Under the pieces are notes generated by a model. The model saw nothing but the letters and a program-made list of their open reading frames with translations, was not told the origin of the DNA and ran no database searches. The position numbers and the translations under genes were made by a program. Shown here in pieces: positions 23,781 to 32,544 of a DNA stretch of 37,539 nucleotides. Within the stretch, counting starts at the first letter, position 1, and every line of letters starts with the position of its first letter. This DNA comes from Hyphomicrobiales bacterium (GTDB lineage: Bacteria; Pseudomonadota; Alphaproteobacteria; Rhizobiales; Aestuariivirgaceae): the NCBI GenBank assembly GCA_016792825.1, contig JAEUMI010000066.1, positions 1 through 37,539 of the forward strand. Direction: 5' to 3'.

Positions 23781-25145
23781 ATGAAACATACGACTGTTCA
23801 GCCGACACAGGTTCATGCCCGCGAGATCGTTTACTGGGAGCCCATCCAGCTGGCCCAGCGCTTGCGGGGGCAGGCCTTTCTCACGCTGTTTGAAAGCACC
23901 ATGCGGCAGGAAAAACTGGGGCGCTATTCGTTTCTGGCCTGCAACCCGGCATCTACCCTGAAGGTCGAGAATGGCCGGACCCTGCTTGACGGTGTTGTCC
24001 AGGAAGAGGCGCCGCTTGCCGTGATGGATAAAATACTCAGCCGCAACCGCCTGCCCAAGTTGGCGGGACTGCCGCCGTTCCAAGGCGGGCTTGCAGGTTA
24101 TATCGGCTATGACTTTGGCCGTAGCCTTGAGCCCCATACGCGCCTTCCTGAATTTCCCGCGCTTTGCCCGGAACTCATGCTGCATGTCTATGATGTGGGC
24201 ATTGCCTTTGACCATTTACAGGAGCGGGCCTGGATCATTTCAACGGCAGGTGAGCCGCCTGCCGATGAGCTCGAAGAATTGCTGAAGCGCAAGGCGCAAG
24301 GCCTGGGGTCACCGGCAATCGAAAACTGGTCCTCCAATTTCACCCGTGAGTCCTATGAAGCTGCGGTAACGCGGACGATAGAATATATTCTGGCGGGGGA
24401 CATCTTTCAGGCCAATATTTCGCAGTGCTTCAGTGCGGCAATTCCTGAGGGCTTTGAAGCATTGGCGTTTTACAAGCGCCTGCGCTCCCTGAATCCCGCA
24501 ACCTTCTCGGCCTATCTGGATTACGGCGATGTGCAGATTGCCTCAAGCTCGCCGGAGCGGTTGCTGAGTTTTGATGGCATGACGGTTGAGGCACGACCGA
24601 TCAAGGGCACGCGGCGGCGTGATCCCAATCCGGCCCTGGACGCGGCACTGGTGGCGGAACTTTCGTCAAGCCGAAAGGACCGGGCAGAAAATGTGATGAT
24701 TGTGGATCTGCTGCGCAATGACCTGAGCCGCGTCTGTGCGCCTGGCAGCGTGCGGGTGCCGGTGCTGTGCGGCTTGGAGAGCTATGCGTCTGTGCATCAT
24801 CTGACTTCCGTGGTAACCGGTGTATTGAAGCCGGACAAGACGGTGGGAGACCTCATCGCGGCAGTGTTTCCAGGCGGCTCGATTACGGGCGCGCCGAAAA
24901 TCCGCGCCATGGAAGTGATTGCGGAGATCGAGGGGCAGGGGCGCGGGATCTATTGCGGCTCCATTGGCTATTTCGGCTTCAACGGGCAGGTGGATTTGAG
25001 CATCGCCATCCGTACCGCGATGTTTTCACAAGGCACGGCGCGTTTCCAAGGCGGCGGTGGTATCACGGCCCGTTCGGAGCCGGCGGCGGAATACGAAGAA
25101 ACACTCACCAAGATCAGCCGCATCATGGAGACCTTTGCGACATGA
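23781..25145 (+). CDS. pabB: Aminodeoxychorismate synthase component I
   Basis: Adds ammonia to chorismate to give 4-amino-4-deoxychorismate for p-aminobenzoate and folate. The protein has 454 residues. The key evidence for PabB over anthranilate synthase (TrpE) is the motif PIKGTRRR with Lys275. That lysine is the covalent-intermediate residue of PabB, where TrpE has alanine. Other conserved segments are ILAGDIFQANISQ near residue 205, SSPERLLSF near 255, AENVMIVDLLRNDLSRVC near 305, and GSITGAPKIRAMEVI near 370, which bind chorismate and Mg2+. It lacks an obvious ribosome site. Its stop overlaps the pabA start (ATGA). Confidence 0.95.
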   Translation: MKHTTVQPTQVHAREIVYWEPIQLAQRLRGQAFLTLFESTMRQEKLGRYSFLACNPASTLKVENGRTLLDGVVQEEAPLAVMDKILSRNRLPKLAGLPPFQGGLAGYIGYDFGRSLEPHTRLPEFPALCPELMLHVYDVGIAFDHLQERAWIISTAGEPPADELEELLKRKAQGLGSPAIENWSSNFTRESYEAAVTRTIEYILAGDIFQANISQCFSAAIPEGFEALAFYKRLRSLNPATFSAYLDYGDVQIASSSPERLLSFDGMTVEARPIKGTRRRDPNPALDAALVAELSSSRKDRAENVMIVDLLRNDLSRVCAPGSVRVPVLCGLESYASVHHLTSVVTGVLKPDKTVGDLIAAVFPGGSITGAPKIRAMEVIAEIEGQGRGIYCGSIGYFGFNGQVDLSIAIRTAMFSQGTARFQGGGGITARSEPAAEYEETLTKISRIMETFAT

Positions 25146-25702
25146 TCCTGATTGTCGATAACTACGACAGCTTTGTTTACAACATTGCGCGCTACTTCGA
25201 AGAGCTTGGCCAGCAGGTTGTGGTGAAGCGCAATGATGCGGTGGATGAGGCCGATCTCAAAGCCCGGGCCATTGTGATTTCTCCGGGCCCCTGCACGCCG
25301 CATGAAGCGGGCAGTTCATTGGAGATTGTGCGAAACTTTTCTGGAAAGCTTCCCATTTTGGGCGTGTGCCTTGGTCATCAGTGTATTGGTGAAGTTTTTG
25401 GCGGCAAGGTCAGCCGCGCTAGGCGCCCGATGCACGGGGATTCATCCGAGATCATTCATGATGGGACAGGAATTTTCAAAGGCCTGCCCAATCGCTTTAA
25501 TGCGGGGCGCTATCACTCACTGATTGTGGAAACAGATTCAGAAAACTCCGAGATTGAAATTACCGCGCGCAGTGATGACGGCGAAGTCATGGGATTGAAA
25601 CACAAGCAGCATCCAACTTTCGGAGTACAGTTCCATCCGGAGTCGATACTCACTGAACATGGTTATGCCATGCTGAAGAATTTTCTAGAGGTGGTGCATT
25701 GA
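25142..25702 (+). CDS. pabA: Aminodeoxychorismate synthase component II (glutamine amidotransferase)
   Basis: Class I glutamine amidotransferase that releases ammonia for PabB. The protein has 186 residues, begins MILIVDNYDSFVYNIARYFE, and contains the catalytic triad: Cys76 in ILGVCLGHQCIGEVF, His165 and Glu167 in GVQFHPESILTEHG. Sequence alone cannot fully separate it from TrpG, and one protein may serve both enzymes. The context between pabB and pabC, with four-base overlaps on both sides, makes PabA the natural assignment. Confidence 0.93.
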   Translation: MILIVDNYDSFVYNIARYFEELGQQVVVKRNDAVDEADLKARAIVISPGPCTPHEAGSSLEIVRNFSGKLPILGVCLGHQCIGEVFGGKVSRARRPMHGDSSEIIHDGTGIFKGLPNRFNAGRYHSLIVETDSENSEIEITARSDDGEVMGLKHKQHPTFGVQFHPESILTEHGYAMLKNFLEVVH

Positions 25703-26544
25703 GTGTTGTCTGGTTCAACGGCGAGTTTGTTGCGGGAACCCTGATGCTTGATCCCCATGACCGTGGTTTTCTGTTGGGCGATGGGGTTTTTGAAACGGTG
25801 GCCGTGATCAACCGCAGGCCGCTTTGGCTTGACGAACATGTGCAGCGCATGGCTCATGCGGCAGTTGAGTTGGGAATCGCTTTTAGCGCAGAGCGCACCT
25901 TCTCGGGGTTGACGGAAGTTCTTAAAAAAAGCGAGGCGCCGTGCGAGGTTCTCCGCATCACCCTGAGTCGGGGCAAAGCGGCGCGCGGTTTGGCGGGTGA
26001 TGGCGCGTCGCCCGGCCCGCTCATCACGCTTGATGAATTTGCCACGCAGAATTTGTTTCAACCCTGCCGGCTTCAAGTTTCACAGGTGCGGCGCAATGAA
26101 TTCGCGCCGTCGTCGCGGCTGAAGACGCTGTCTTACATCGATGGGATAGCGGCGGCGCGGGAAGTGGCGGGAGAGGCGGATGATGCCCTGATGCTCAATA
26201 CATCGGGCCATGTGGCCTCCGCCACGGTTGCCAATATCTTTGCGATGCAGGGTGATGAATTGGCTACGCCCTCCCTCGATCAAGGAGTTCTATCCGGCAT
26301 CACGCGGCGTATTCTGTTGGAGCATGCCAAGGAACTGGGGCTCAAGCCTGTCGAGCGCGTTGTTCCGCTCGAAGATTTAGTCCGTGCGGATGCGGTTTTT
26401 TTGTGCAATAGCCTGCGTTTCATCAGGCCGGTTACAACATTGAATGGCGAGCCGTTGGGAAAGGGCTCGCTGGACAGACTGATTGAGGAACTGGGCGGGC
26501 TTGCCAAAAAGCAATGCGGGACTGATCCTCGCACACTGATGTGA
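25699..26544 (+). CDS. pabC: Aminodeoxychorismate lyase (class IV aminotransferase fold)
   Basis: PLP enzyme that splits 4-amino-4-deoxychorismate into p-aminobenzoate and pyruvate. The protein has 281 residues. The TTG start at 25699 overlaps the pabA stop. It has GAGGTG upstream inside pabA, and it is needed to include the conserved VWFNGEFVAGTLMLDPHDRG opening, since the first in-frame ATG lies at 25744. GFLLGDGVFETVAV, the lysine of LKTLSYIDGIAAARE, and TSGHVASATVANIFAMQGDE are class IV signatures. The family also contains branched-chain and D-amino-acid aminotransferases. The operon with pabB and pabA decides the call. Confidence 0.9.
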   Translation: MSVVWFNGEFVAGTLMLDPHDRGFLLGDGVFETVAVINRRPLWLDEHVQRMAHAAVELGIAFSAERTFSGLTEVLKKSEAPCEVLRITLSRGKAARGLAGDGASPGPLITLDEFATQNLFQPCRLQVSQVRRNEFAPSSRLKTLSYIDGIAAAREVAGEADDALMLNTSGHVASATVANIFAMQGDELATPSLDQGVLSGITRRILLEHAKELGLKPVERVVPLEDLVRADAVFLCNSLRFIRPVTTLNGEPLGKGSLDRLIEELGGLAKKQCGTDPRTLM

Positions 26545-26560
26545 ATGAAAGGAATAGATT

Positions 26561-27214
26561 ATGAAATTTTTTGTTGATACGGCTGATGTGGTGGACATCC
26601 GCGATCTTGCTGATGCGGGGCTTCTTGACGGGGTCACTACCAATCCATCGCTCATTGCAAAGTCGGGCCGGGCATTCAAGGAAGTCATCGCCGAAATTTG
26701 CCAGATTGTCGAAGGGCCGGTGAGTGCCGAGGTCACGGCGCTTGATTTTGCGGGCATGATCAAGGAGGGCAATGATCTCCGAAAGATCGCCAAGAATGTG
26801 ACGGTCAAGGTGCCGCTCACCATTGACGGGCTCAAGGCTTGCAAGGCATTGCGGGCCGATGGGGCCATGGTCAATGTCACGCTGTGCTTCAGCGCCAATC
26901 AGGCGCTGCTGGCGGCCAAGGCCGGGGCCTCGTTCATATCGCCCTTCGTCGGCCGTCTTGATGACATTCATATGGAAGGCATGGATCTCATCTCCGAGAT
27001 CCGCCAGATCTATGACAATTACGGGTTTGACACAGAAATCCTGGTAGCCTCGGTGCGTACCGCCAACCACATCAAGCAGGCAGCGCTCATTGGGGCCGAT
27101 GTAGTGACTGCACCGCCTGCCGTCCTCAAGGGGCTTGCCAAGCATCCGCTCACCGACAAGGGCATTGACGCGTTCCTGGCCGATTGGAAAAAGACGGGAC
27201 AGTCCATCTTGTGA
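26561..27214 (+). CDS. fsa: Transaldolase-like / fructose-6-phosphate aldolase
   Basis: A 217-residue short-form transaldolase (TalC/FSA group). It begins [20 protein letters not shown], with [13 protein letters not shown] near residues 24-36. The Schiff-base lysine is Lys83 in VTVKVPLT, and [20 protein letters not shown] and SPFVGRLDD follow. The C-terminus has [14 protein letters not shown]. Members act as transaldolases in the pentose phosphate pathway or as fructose-6-phosphate aldolases, and the two cannot be told apart safely by eye. Its position between priA and xerC is common in alphaproteobacteria. AAAGGAA precedes the ATG. Its stop overlaps the next start (GTGA). Confidence 0.92.
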   Translation: MKFFVDTADVVDIRDLADAGLLDGVTTNPSLIAKSGRAFKEVIAEICQIVEGPVSAEVTALDFAGMIKEGNDLRKIAKNVTVKVPLTIDGLKACKALRADGAMVNVTLCFSANQALLAAKAGASFISPFVGRLDDIHMEGMDLISEIRQIYDNYGFDTEILVASVRTANHIKQAALIGADVVTAPPAVLKGLAKHPLTDKGIDAFLADWKKTGQSIL

Positions 27215-27510
27215 TCCTCGAACATGCCATACTCGATGTCGCGCCCGGCGAAGCAGCGGACTATGAAGCGGCAGTGAAGGAGGCATTGCCTCTGATTGCG
27301 GCAACGCCCGGTTTTATCCGGCTTGATATCCGGCCCTGCCTGGAGACGCAGGGGCGCTATCTGCTTCTGGTGCAATGGCGGGAACTGGCTGATCACACGG
27401 TGGGATTTCGCGATTCCGAGCGTTACCAGGCTTGGAAGAATTTGCTGCATCGTTTTTACAGTCCGTTTCCCCTTGTTGAGCATTTCGGCGATGCCGTTGT
27501 CAGCAGTTAG
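27211..27510 (+). CDS. ABM-domain (antibiotic biosynthesis monooxygenase family) protein
   Basis: A 99-residue protein with a ferredoxin-like dimeric alpha-beta barrel pattern: [20 protein letters not shown], then [40 protein letters not shown] and [16 protein letters not shown]. This fits the ABM family (heme-degrading, quinol or polyketide monooxygenases). Many members have no known activity. The GTG at 27211 overlaps the transaldolase stop, so translation is coupled. An in-frame TTG at 27184 would place the start inside the previous gene and is less likely. Function is not predictable. Confidence 0.8.
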   Translation: MILEHAILDVAPGEAADYEAAVKEALPLIAATPGFIRLDIRPCLETQGRYLLLVQWRELADHTVGFRDSERYQAWKNLLHRFYSPFPLVEHFGDAVVSS

Positions 27511-27543
27511 AAGTCATCAACCATTGGGCGCCTAGGTTAAGAC

Positions 27544-28482
27544 ATGAGCGATGGTCTTCAGTTCGGGTTTTCCGGTGATGCGGCAGAGATCGCCGTGCGC
27601 TGGCTGCAATCGCTGAAATCCGAGCGCCGCATGGCGGCCAAGACGCTGGAAGCCTATGCCCGCGATGTTTCACAGTTCGGGCAGTTCCTCAAAGAGCATC
27701 TGGGCCAGCCCGCCACCGTTTCTGATCTTGCCTCCCTGACAGTGTCAGATTTCCGCAGTTTCATGGCCAAGCGGCGGAAAACCGGGGTTGAAAGCCGCAC
27801 TCTGGCCCGGCAGCTCTCGGCCATCCGTTCTTTTTTCCGCTTTGCCGAAAGGAACGCCTATTTCACAAATTCAGCGCTTTCGGCGCTGCGTTCGCCAAAG
27901 CTGGCACATTCCGTTCCCAAACCCTTGAACATCCAGACGGCCCGGCAAGTGGCGGCCGGCGATATCCTGTCCACCGACGAGACGCCGAAATGGGTGGAAG
28001 CCCGCGACCGGGCGGTGCTCACCCTGCTTTATGCCTGTGGCCTTCGCATATCGGAAGCCATCGGTCTCACCCTCAGCCAATCCAAATCCACCCCCCTAGT
28101 GATCACCGGCAAGGGCGGCAAGGCGCGCATTGCCCCGGTTCTGCCCCGGGTGCGGGAAGTGCTGGACTCCTATGTCGCGCTCTGCCCCTTTCCGCTGAAA
28201 CCCGGCGAACCCATGTTCCGGGGAATGCGCGGCGGGCCGCTCAATGCGCGCAATATCCAATTGCTGATCGAGAGAATGCGGGGGGTTTTAAACCTGCCTG
28301 ATACGGCCACCCCCCATGCGCTGCGCCATTCCTTTGCCACCCATCTGCTGGGCAATGGGGCGGACCTCCGGGTGATTCAGGAGCTGCTGGGCCATGCCAG
28401 CCTTTCCTCCACCCAGATATACACGGAGGTGGACCGGGCCCACCTGCTTGAACAATATCGCAAGGCTCACGCGCAGAGTTAA
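27544..28482 (+). CDS. xerC: Tyrosine recombinase XerC
   Basis: Site-specific recombinase that, with XerD, resolves chromosome dimers at dif. The protein has 312 residues. The N-terminal SAM-like core-binding domain (about 13-115) includes LEAYARDVSQFGQFLKEH. The catalytic domain has Arg in CGLRISEAIGL (about 167), Lys in ITGKGGKARI, HALRHSFATHLLGNGADLR near 258-276, and ELLGHASLSSTQIYTEVD, where the nucleophile is Tyr293. XerC rather than XerD is inferred from the fsa/priA neighbourhood. The intact catalytic residues and normal composition argue against a mobile-element integrase. Confidence 0.88.
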   Translation: MSDGLQFGFSGDAAEIAVRWLQSLKSERRMAAKTLEAYARDVSQFGQFLKEHLGQPATVSDLASLTVSDFRSFMAKRRKTGVESRTLARQLSAIRSFFRFAERNAYFTNSALSALRSPKLAHSVPKPLNIQTARQVAAGDILSTDETPKWVEARDRAVLTLLYACGLRISEAIGLTLSQSKSTPLVITGKGGKARIAPVLPRVREVLDSYVALCPFPLKPGEPMFRGMRGGPLNARNIQLLIERMRGVLNLPDTATPHALRHSFATHLLGNGADLRVIQELLGHASLSSTQIYTEVDRAHLLEQYRKAHAQS

Positions 28483-28520
28483 GGCTTGTTCCGGTGCATT
28501 GCTTTTTGTAGCAATCGGCC

Positions 28521-29849
28521 ATGCCTGTCATTGATCCTGTCTCCTCCGATTCTGATTTCCCCAAGAAAACCACCGTTGCCGTCATCGGCGGTGGCGTCAT
28601 CGGCGTTGCCACGGCGCTGGAACTGTCCGAGCGCGGGGTTCCGGTGGTGCTTCTGGAAAAAGGCATCATTGCCGGTGAGCAGTCCTCGCGCAATTGGGGC
28701 TGGTGCCGGCAGATGGGGCGCGATTCGCGTGAAATTCCGCTCATTCTAGAGTCGCTGAAGCTATGGCGCGAAATGAACGCGCGCGTTGGGGCTGAAACCG
28801 GCTACCGGCAATGCGGTGTTATTTACCTCGCCGAAAACGAAGTGGAACTGGCGGCGCGGGAAAAATGGTACGCTGAGAATGCCAAGGCCTTTGGCCTGGA
28901 TACGAAACTGGTTTCAGGGATCGAGGCCGAGCGCCTGCAGCCGGGTTCGACACGGCCCTGGAAGGGCGCGCTTTACACCTCCGCCGATGGCAGGGCTGAA
29001 CCATTCATCGCTGTTCCGGCCATGGCGCGGCATGCGCAAAAAACCGGTGTCAAGATATTCCAGAATTGTGCAGTGCGCGGAGTGGAAACAGCCGCGGGAA
29101 AAATCATTTCAGTGGTGACGGAAAAGGGGACAATCGCCTGCGAGCAAGTGGTGCTGGCGGGCGGGGCGTGGTCGCGGCGCTTCCTGCATAATCTTGATAT
29201 TGCGTTCCCACAGCTTACGGTAGTGAATTCCGTGATGCGGACAGAGACCCTTGACGCAGGCGTGGAGAAGTCCTGCTCGGCCGGAAAATTCGCGTTTCGC
29301 AAACGGGAAGATGGCGGTTACACGATTGCCCACCGGCATTTCTCGGTGGCCGATATCATGCCGGACAGTTTCCGCCAGTTTTTCCAGTTCCTGCCGGCGT
29401 TGAAAATGGGTTGGAGCGGGGTGCGCCTCAGACTTGGCCGACGGTTTCTTGATGAGGCCCGGCTCAAGCGGCGCTGGAAGCTTGATGAGCGGTCACCCTT
29501 TGAGGAGGTACGCATGCTTGATCCGGAGCCGGTCAATTGGATTCTCAATGAGGCGGCGGCAAGCTTAAGAGACTATTATCCACGCTTTCAAGCCATGCGG
29601 ATTGCCGAGCGCTGGGCCGGCGTCATTGATGCAACGCCCGATGTGGTGCCGTGCATTTCCCCGATGCCTAAGATCGAGGGACTTTATCTCGCGTCCGGGT
29701 TTTCAGGCCATGGCTTTGGTTTGGGACCGGGGGCGGGCAAGCTCATGGCGCAAATGGTCATGGGTGAAAGCCCTTGCGTTGACCCGGCACCGTTTCGCCA
29801 TGGGAGATTTCTTGATGGCAGCAGGCCGCAGCCGACAACCGGCCTGTAA
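28521..29849 (+). CDS. FAD-dependent oxidoreductase, DAO family
   Basis: A 442-residue flavoprotein of the D-amino-acid-oxidase/glycine-oxidase superfamily. The ADP-binding motif VAVIGGGVIGVATALELSER is at about residues 19-38. GEQSSRNWGWCRQMGRDSRE follows, a segment seen in a rhizobial subgroup of amino-acid or opine-type oxidoreductases. The C-terminus has GLYLASGFSGHGFGLGPGAG, the second FAD contact. The enzyme probably oxidises a secondary or D-amino acid, donating electrons to oxygen or quinone. The substrate cannot be assigned. No ribosome site is evident before the ATG. The stop abuts the stop of the receiver-domain gene on the other strand. Confidence 0.88.
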   Translation: MPVIDPVSSDSDFPKKTTVAVIGGGVIGVATALELSERGVPVVLLEKGIIAGEQSSRNWGWCRQMGRDSREIPLILESLKLWREMNARVGAETGYRQCGVIYLAENEVELAAREKWYAENAKAFGLDTKLVSGIEAERLQPGSTRPWKGALYTSADGRAEPFIAVPAMARHAQKTGVKIFQNCAVRGVETAAGKIISVVTEKGTIACEQVVLAGGAWSRRFLHNLDIAFPQLTVVNSVMRTETLDAGVEKSCSAGKFAFRKREDGGYTIAHRHFSVADIMPDSFRQFFQFLPALKMGWSGVRLRLGRRFLDEARLKRRWKLDERSPFEEVRMLDPEPVNWILNEAAASLRDYYPRFQAMRIAERWAGVIDATPDVVPCISPMPKIEGLYLASGFSGHGFGLGPGAGKLMAQMVMGESPCVDPAPFRHGRFLDGSRPQPTTGL

Positions 29850-30248
29850 TCAGGCAGCCATTTTTTGCGAATGGGCTAGGGCCCGGCTAATGGTTTCAAG
29901 CAGGACTTCAGGGGCCACTGGCTTGCGGATGAAATCAAAGAGCTTGAGGTTGATGGCGCGGAGGCGGGTTGAACTTTCGACATCCGCAGAAACCATGACG
30001 TAAACCGACTTGCAGCCCAGGGCCTGCATGGTTTCAACCACGTCGAGCCCGTTCTTGAGGCTGCCGAGCCGGAAATCGAACAGGCCTACGGAAAAGGTTT
30101 GCCCAATGGCAAATTCGAGGGCCGACTCCGGGTCGGCAAAGCCCTTCACCTTATAGCCCACGTCAGCGAGAAGTTCCGCCGTGGTGGTCAGCAGGTCGAT
30201 GTCATCGTCCAGAATCAGGACGTCGACATGCTTGTCAGTGTTTGTCAT
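29850..30248 (-). CDS. Single-domain response regulator
   Basis: A 132-residue protein consisting of one receiver domain. The acidic cluster Asp14-Asp15-Asp16, the phosphoacceptor Asp58 (VGLFDFRLG), a conserved Ser in VYVMVSADVE and Lys in FIRKPVAP are all present, so phosphorylation should be possible. There is no DNA-binding or enzymatic output domain. It therefore probably works as a phosphorelay intermediate or by protein contact. No histidine kinase is encoded nearby. The 119-base gap upstream, after lpd, suggests its own promoter. Confidence 0.9.
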   Translation of the reverse strand: MTNTDKHVDVLILDDDIDLLTTTAELLADVGYKVKGFADPESALEFAIGQTFSVGLFDFRLGSLKNGLDVVETMQALGCKSVYVMVSADVESSTRLRAINLKLFDFIRKPVAPEVLLETISRALAHSQKMAA

Positions 30249-30367
30249 TCTTCACGGCCTTGCCCGAACCAAGCGTTTGCATAGACTTGATTATCCGGCA
30301 GAAGCTTTACAATTCACTAAATGAGTTAACTACGAATTGGTAAACAGCGGCAGCGTATCTACCTTGT

Positions 30368-31756
30368 TCAACTGTGGATTGAGCGGCCAGCAACCGCCAT
30401 GGCGGCCTCTTTCACCGCTTCAGACATCGTCGGGTGAGCATGGCAAGTGCGGGCTAGGTCCTCGGCGGAACCGCCAAACTCCATCAAAACAGCGATTTCG
30501 TGAATCAATTCGCCCGCCACCGGACCAATGATATGGGCGCCCAAAATCCGGTCGGTGCGGGCATCAGCGAGGATTTTGACAAAACCATCGGTGGTCTGGT
30601 TGGCCTTGGCCCTGCCATTGGCAAGGAAAAGAAATTTACCTGCCTTGTAGTCAACGCCAGCAGCCTTGAGCTCTTCTTCGGTCTTGCCCACGGCAGCAAC
30701 TTCAGGCGTGGTATAGACCACGCCGGGGATGACATCATAGTTCACATGGCCCGCCTCACCAGCCAGCAATTCGGCCAGCGCCACGCCTTCGTCTTCGGCC
30801 TTGTGGGCCAGCATGGGCCCCCTGATCACGTCGCCGATGGCGTAGACGCCCTTGAGGCTGGTTTCATAATGGCCGCCCACTTCGATGCGGCCCCTGTCAT
30901 CGCGCTTGATGCCGGCCTTCTCACAGCCCAGGCCCTCGGTGAAGGGCGTGCGGCCCACCGCCACCAGTACCGTATCCGCTTCGAGGGATTCAGCTGCACC
31001 GCCCGTATTGGGTTCAATCTGCAGGGTGACGCCTGATTTCGCTTTCGTGGCGCTGGTCACCTTGCTGGAGAGCTTGAAGGTGAAGCCCTGCTTTTGCAGC
31101 AAGCGCTGGAAGTTCCTTGCGACTTCCAGATCCATCCCGGGCAGGATGCGGTCAAGATATTCAATCACGGTAATTTTTGCGCCGAGCCTGGCATATACTG
31201 AGCCGAGTTCCAGGCCGATGACGCCGGCGCCAATGATGGCGAGATGGGCGGGCACTTTGGCAAGCTCCAGGGCTCCGGTAGACGAGACGATTTGCTTCTC
31301 ATCGATCTCGATGCCCTTGAGCTTCGCCACATCGGAGCCTGTGGCGATGACTATGTTTTTCGTTTCGACGATCTGGCCCGCGACTTCGATCTTGCCGGTG
31401 CCGAGAATCTTGCCGGTCCCGCGAATGACCGTCACCTTGTTTTTCTTCAGCAGAAAATCAATGCCCTTGGTATTGCCGTCGATGGCTTCCTGCTTGAAGG
31501 CCATCATCTTTGGCAAGTCAAAGTTGGGTGAGACGGCGATGCCCATTTTTGCGAACGAGTGCTTGGCCTCGGCAAAAAGCTCTGAGGCGTGGAGCAGGGC
31601 CTTGGACGGAATACAGCCGATGTTCAGGCAGGTGCCACCATGGGCAGCGCGCTTTTCGATGACGGCCACTTTCATGCCGAGCTGGGCGGCGCGGATGGCG
31701 CAGACATAGCCGCCCGGGCCGGTGCCGATTACGGTGAGATCAAATTGTTCAGCCAT
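30368..31756 (-). CDS. lpd: Dihydrolipoyl dehydrogenase (E3)
   Basis: FAD enzyme that reoxidises the dihydrolipoyl group of the E2 subunit with NAD+. The protein has 462 residues. [19 protein letters not shown] binds FAD. The redox disulfide is in [17 protein letters not shown] (about residues 40-56). The NAD-binding motif is [36 protein letters not shown] near the C-terminus supplies the catalytic His-Glu pair. TGAGGAGCC before the ATG is a good ribosome site. As the last gene after sucA, sucB and the SDR gene, it should serve 2-oxoglutarate dehydrogenase. Confidence 0.97.
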   Translation of the reverse strand: MAEQFDLTVIGTGPGGYVCAIRAAQLGMKVAVIEKRAAHGGTCLNIGCIPSKALLHASELFAEAKHSFAKMGIAVSPNFDLPKMMAFKQEAIDGNTKGIDFLLKKNKVTVIRGTGKILGTGKIEVAGQIVETKNIVIATGSDVAKLKGIEIDEKQIVSSTGALELAKVPAHLAIIGAGVIGLELGSVYARLGAKITVIEYLDRILPGMDLEVARNFQRLLQKQGFTFKLSSKVTSATKAKSGVTLQIEPNTGGAAESLEADTVLVAVGRTPFTEGLGCEKAGIKRDDRGRIEVGGHYETSLKGVYAIGDVIRGPMLAHKAEDEGVALAELLAGEAGHVNYDVIPGVVYTTPEVAAVGKTEEELKAAGVDYKAGKFLFLANGRAKANQTTDGFVKILADARTDRILGAHIIGPVAGELIHEIAVLMEFGGSAEDLARTCHAHPTMSEAVKEAAMAVAGRSIHS

Positions 31757-31774
31757 GGCGGGCTCCTCAAAATT

Positions 31775-32533
31775 TCAAATACTGCGGCCACCTGAAACAC
31801 CCAGGCACGTTCCGGTAACATAGGATGCTTTTTCGGATGCCAGCCAGATAATTGCCTCGGCTACCTCGAGTGACGTGCCTTCGCGCTGCATGGGAAGCTG
31901 CCCACGCATCTGGGCGACACGGTCCGGTTCGCCGCCGGAGGCGTGGATATCGGTGTCAATGATTCCGGGGCGAACCCCATTCACGCGGATTCCCTCACTT
32001 GCCACTTCGCGGGCAAGGCCCAGGGTAAAGACATCGATGGCGCCTTTGCTGGCAGCATAATCGACAAACATGCCGGGGGCACCAAGAGTTGCCGCGGCTG
32101 AAGACAGATTGACAATTGCGCCGCCGGTTCCACCATGGCGCGTTGACATGCGCTTCACCGCTTCGCGGGCGCAGAGGAAGGAACCCGTGATGTTGATGGC
32201 GAACATGCGCGCCAGCCTTTCACCCGACATTTCGTCGACCCTGGCCTTCGTGTCGACTACGCCCGCATTATTGACCAGCACTTTCAATTGACCGAGCTGG
32301 TCGGCTGATTTGAACAGCGCCACGATGTCGTTTTCACTGGCCACATCGCCGTGGATTGCCGTGGCCTTGCCGCCGGCTTTTTCAATTTTCGCAACAACAG
32401 ATTTGGCCGCCGCAGCGTTCGAAACATAGTTTACCACAACGAGGTAACCGGCTTTTGCCAGCAACAGGCAGGTGGCAGCGCCGATACCACGGCTTCCGCC
32501 GGTTACGATGGCGACATCAGGCTTCTGGGCCAT
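31775..32533 (-). CDS. SDR-family oxidoreductase (YgfF-like)
   Basis: A 252-residue short-chain dehydrogenase/reductase. The cofactor motif is VTGGSRGIGAATCLLLA, followed by LVNNAGVVDTKA and a catalytic Ser in VNLSSAAATLGAPG. Tyr and Lys lie in VDYAASKGAIDVF, and VRPGIIDTDIHASGGEPDRV is close to E. coli YgfF. The substrate is unknown and NADPH preference is not certain. It sits between sucB (11 bases away) and lpd (18 bases), in the same orientation and probably the same transcript, although it has no known role in 2-oxoglutarate oxidation. Confidence 0.92.
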   Translation of the reverse strand: MAQKPDVAIVTGGSRGIGAATCLLLAKAGYLVVVNYVSNAAAAKSVVAKIEKAGGKATAIHGDVASENDIVALFKSADQLGQLKVLVNNAGVVDTKARVDEMSGERLARMFAINITGSFLCAREAVKRMSTRHGGTGGAIVNLSSAAATLGAPGMFVDYAASKGAIDVFTLGLAREVASEGIRVNGVRPGIIDTDIHASGGEPDRVAQMRGQLPMQREGTSLEVAEAIIWLASEKASYVTGTCLGVSGGRSI

Positions 32534-32544
32534 GGACCGCGACC

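Noticed and set aside
23727..24215. Upstream extension of priA into the pabB region
   Set aside because: The added residues match no PriA sequence and are antisense to pabB. The family opening starts at 23726.
27544..28482. Tyrosine recombinase as evidence of an integrated element
   Set aside because: It has XerC length and motifs and sits in the conserved fsa/priA neighbourhood. No att-like repeats or phage genes are nearby.
28498..28515. ATTGC...GCAAT hairpin between xerC and the FAD oxidoreductase as a terminator
   Set aside because: It is a five-pair stem with no T-tract after it, and the spacing suits simple readthrough.
30322..30340. Possible CtrA box (TTAA-N7-TTAA) upstream of the receiver-domain gene
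   Set aside because: The second half reads TTGG, two mismatches, which is expected by chance in a locally AT-rich gap.
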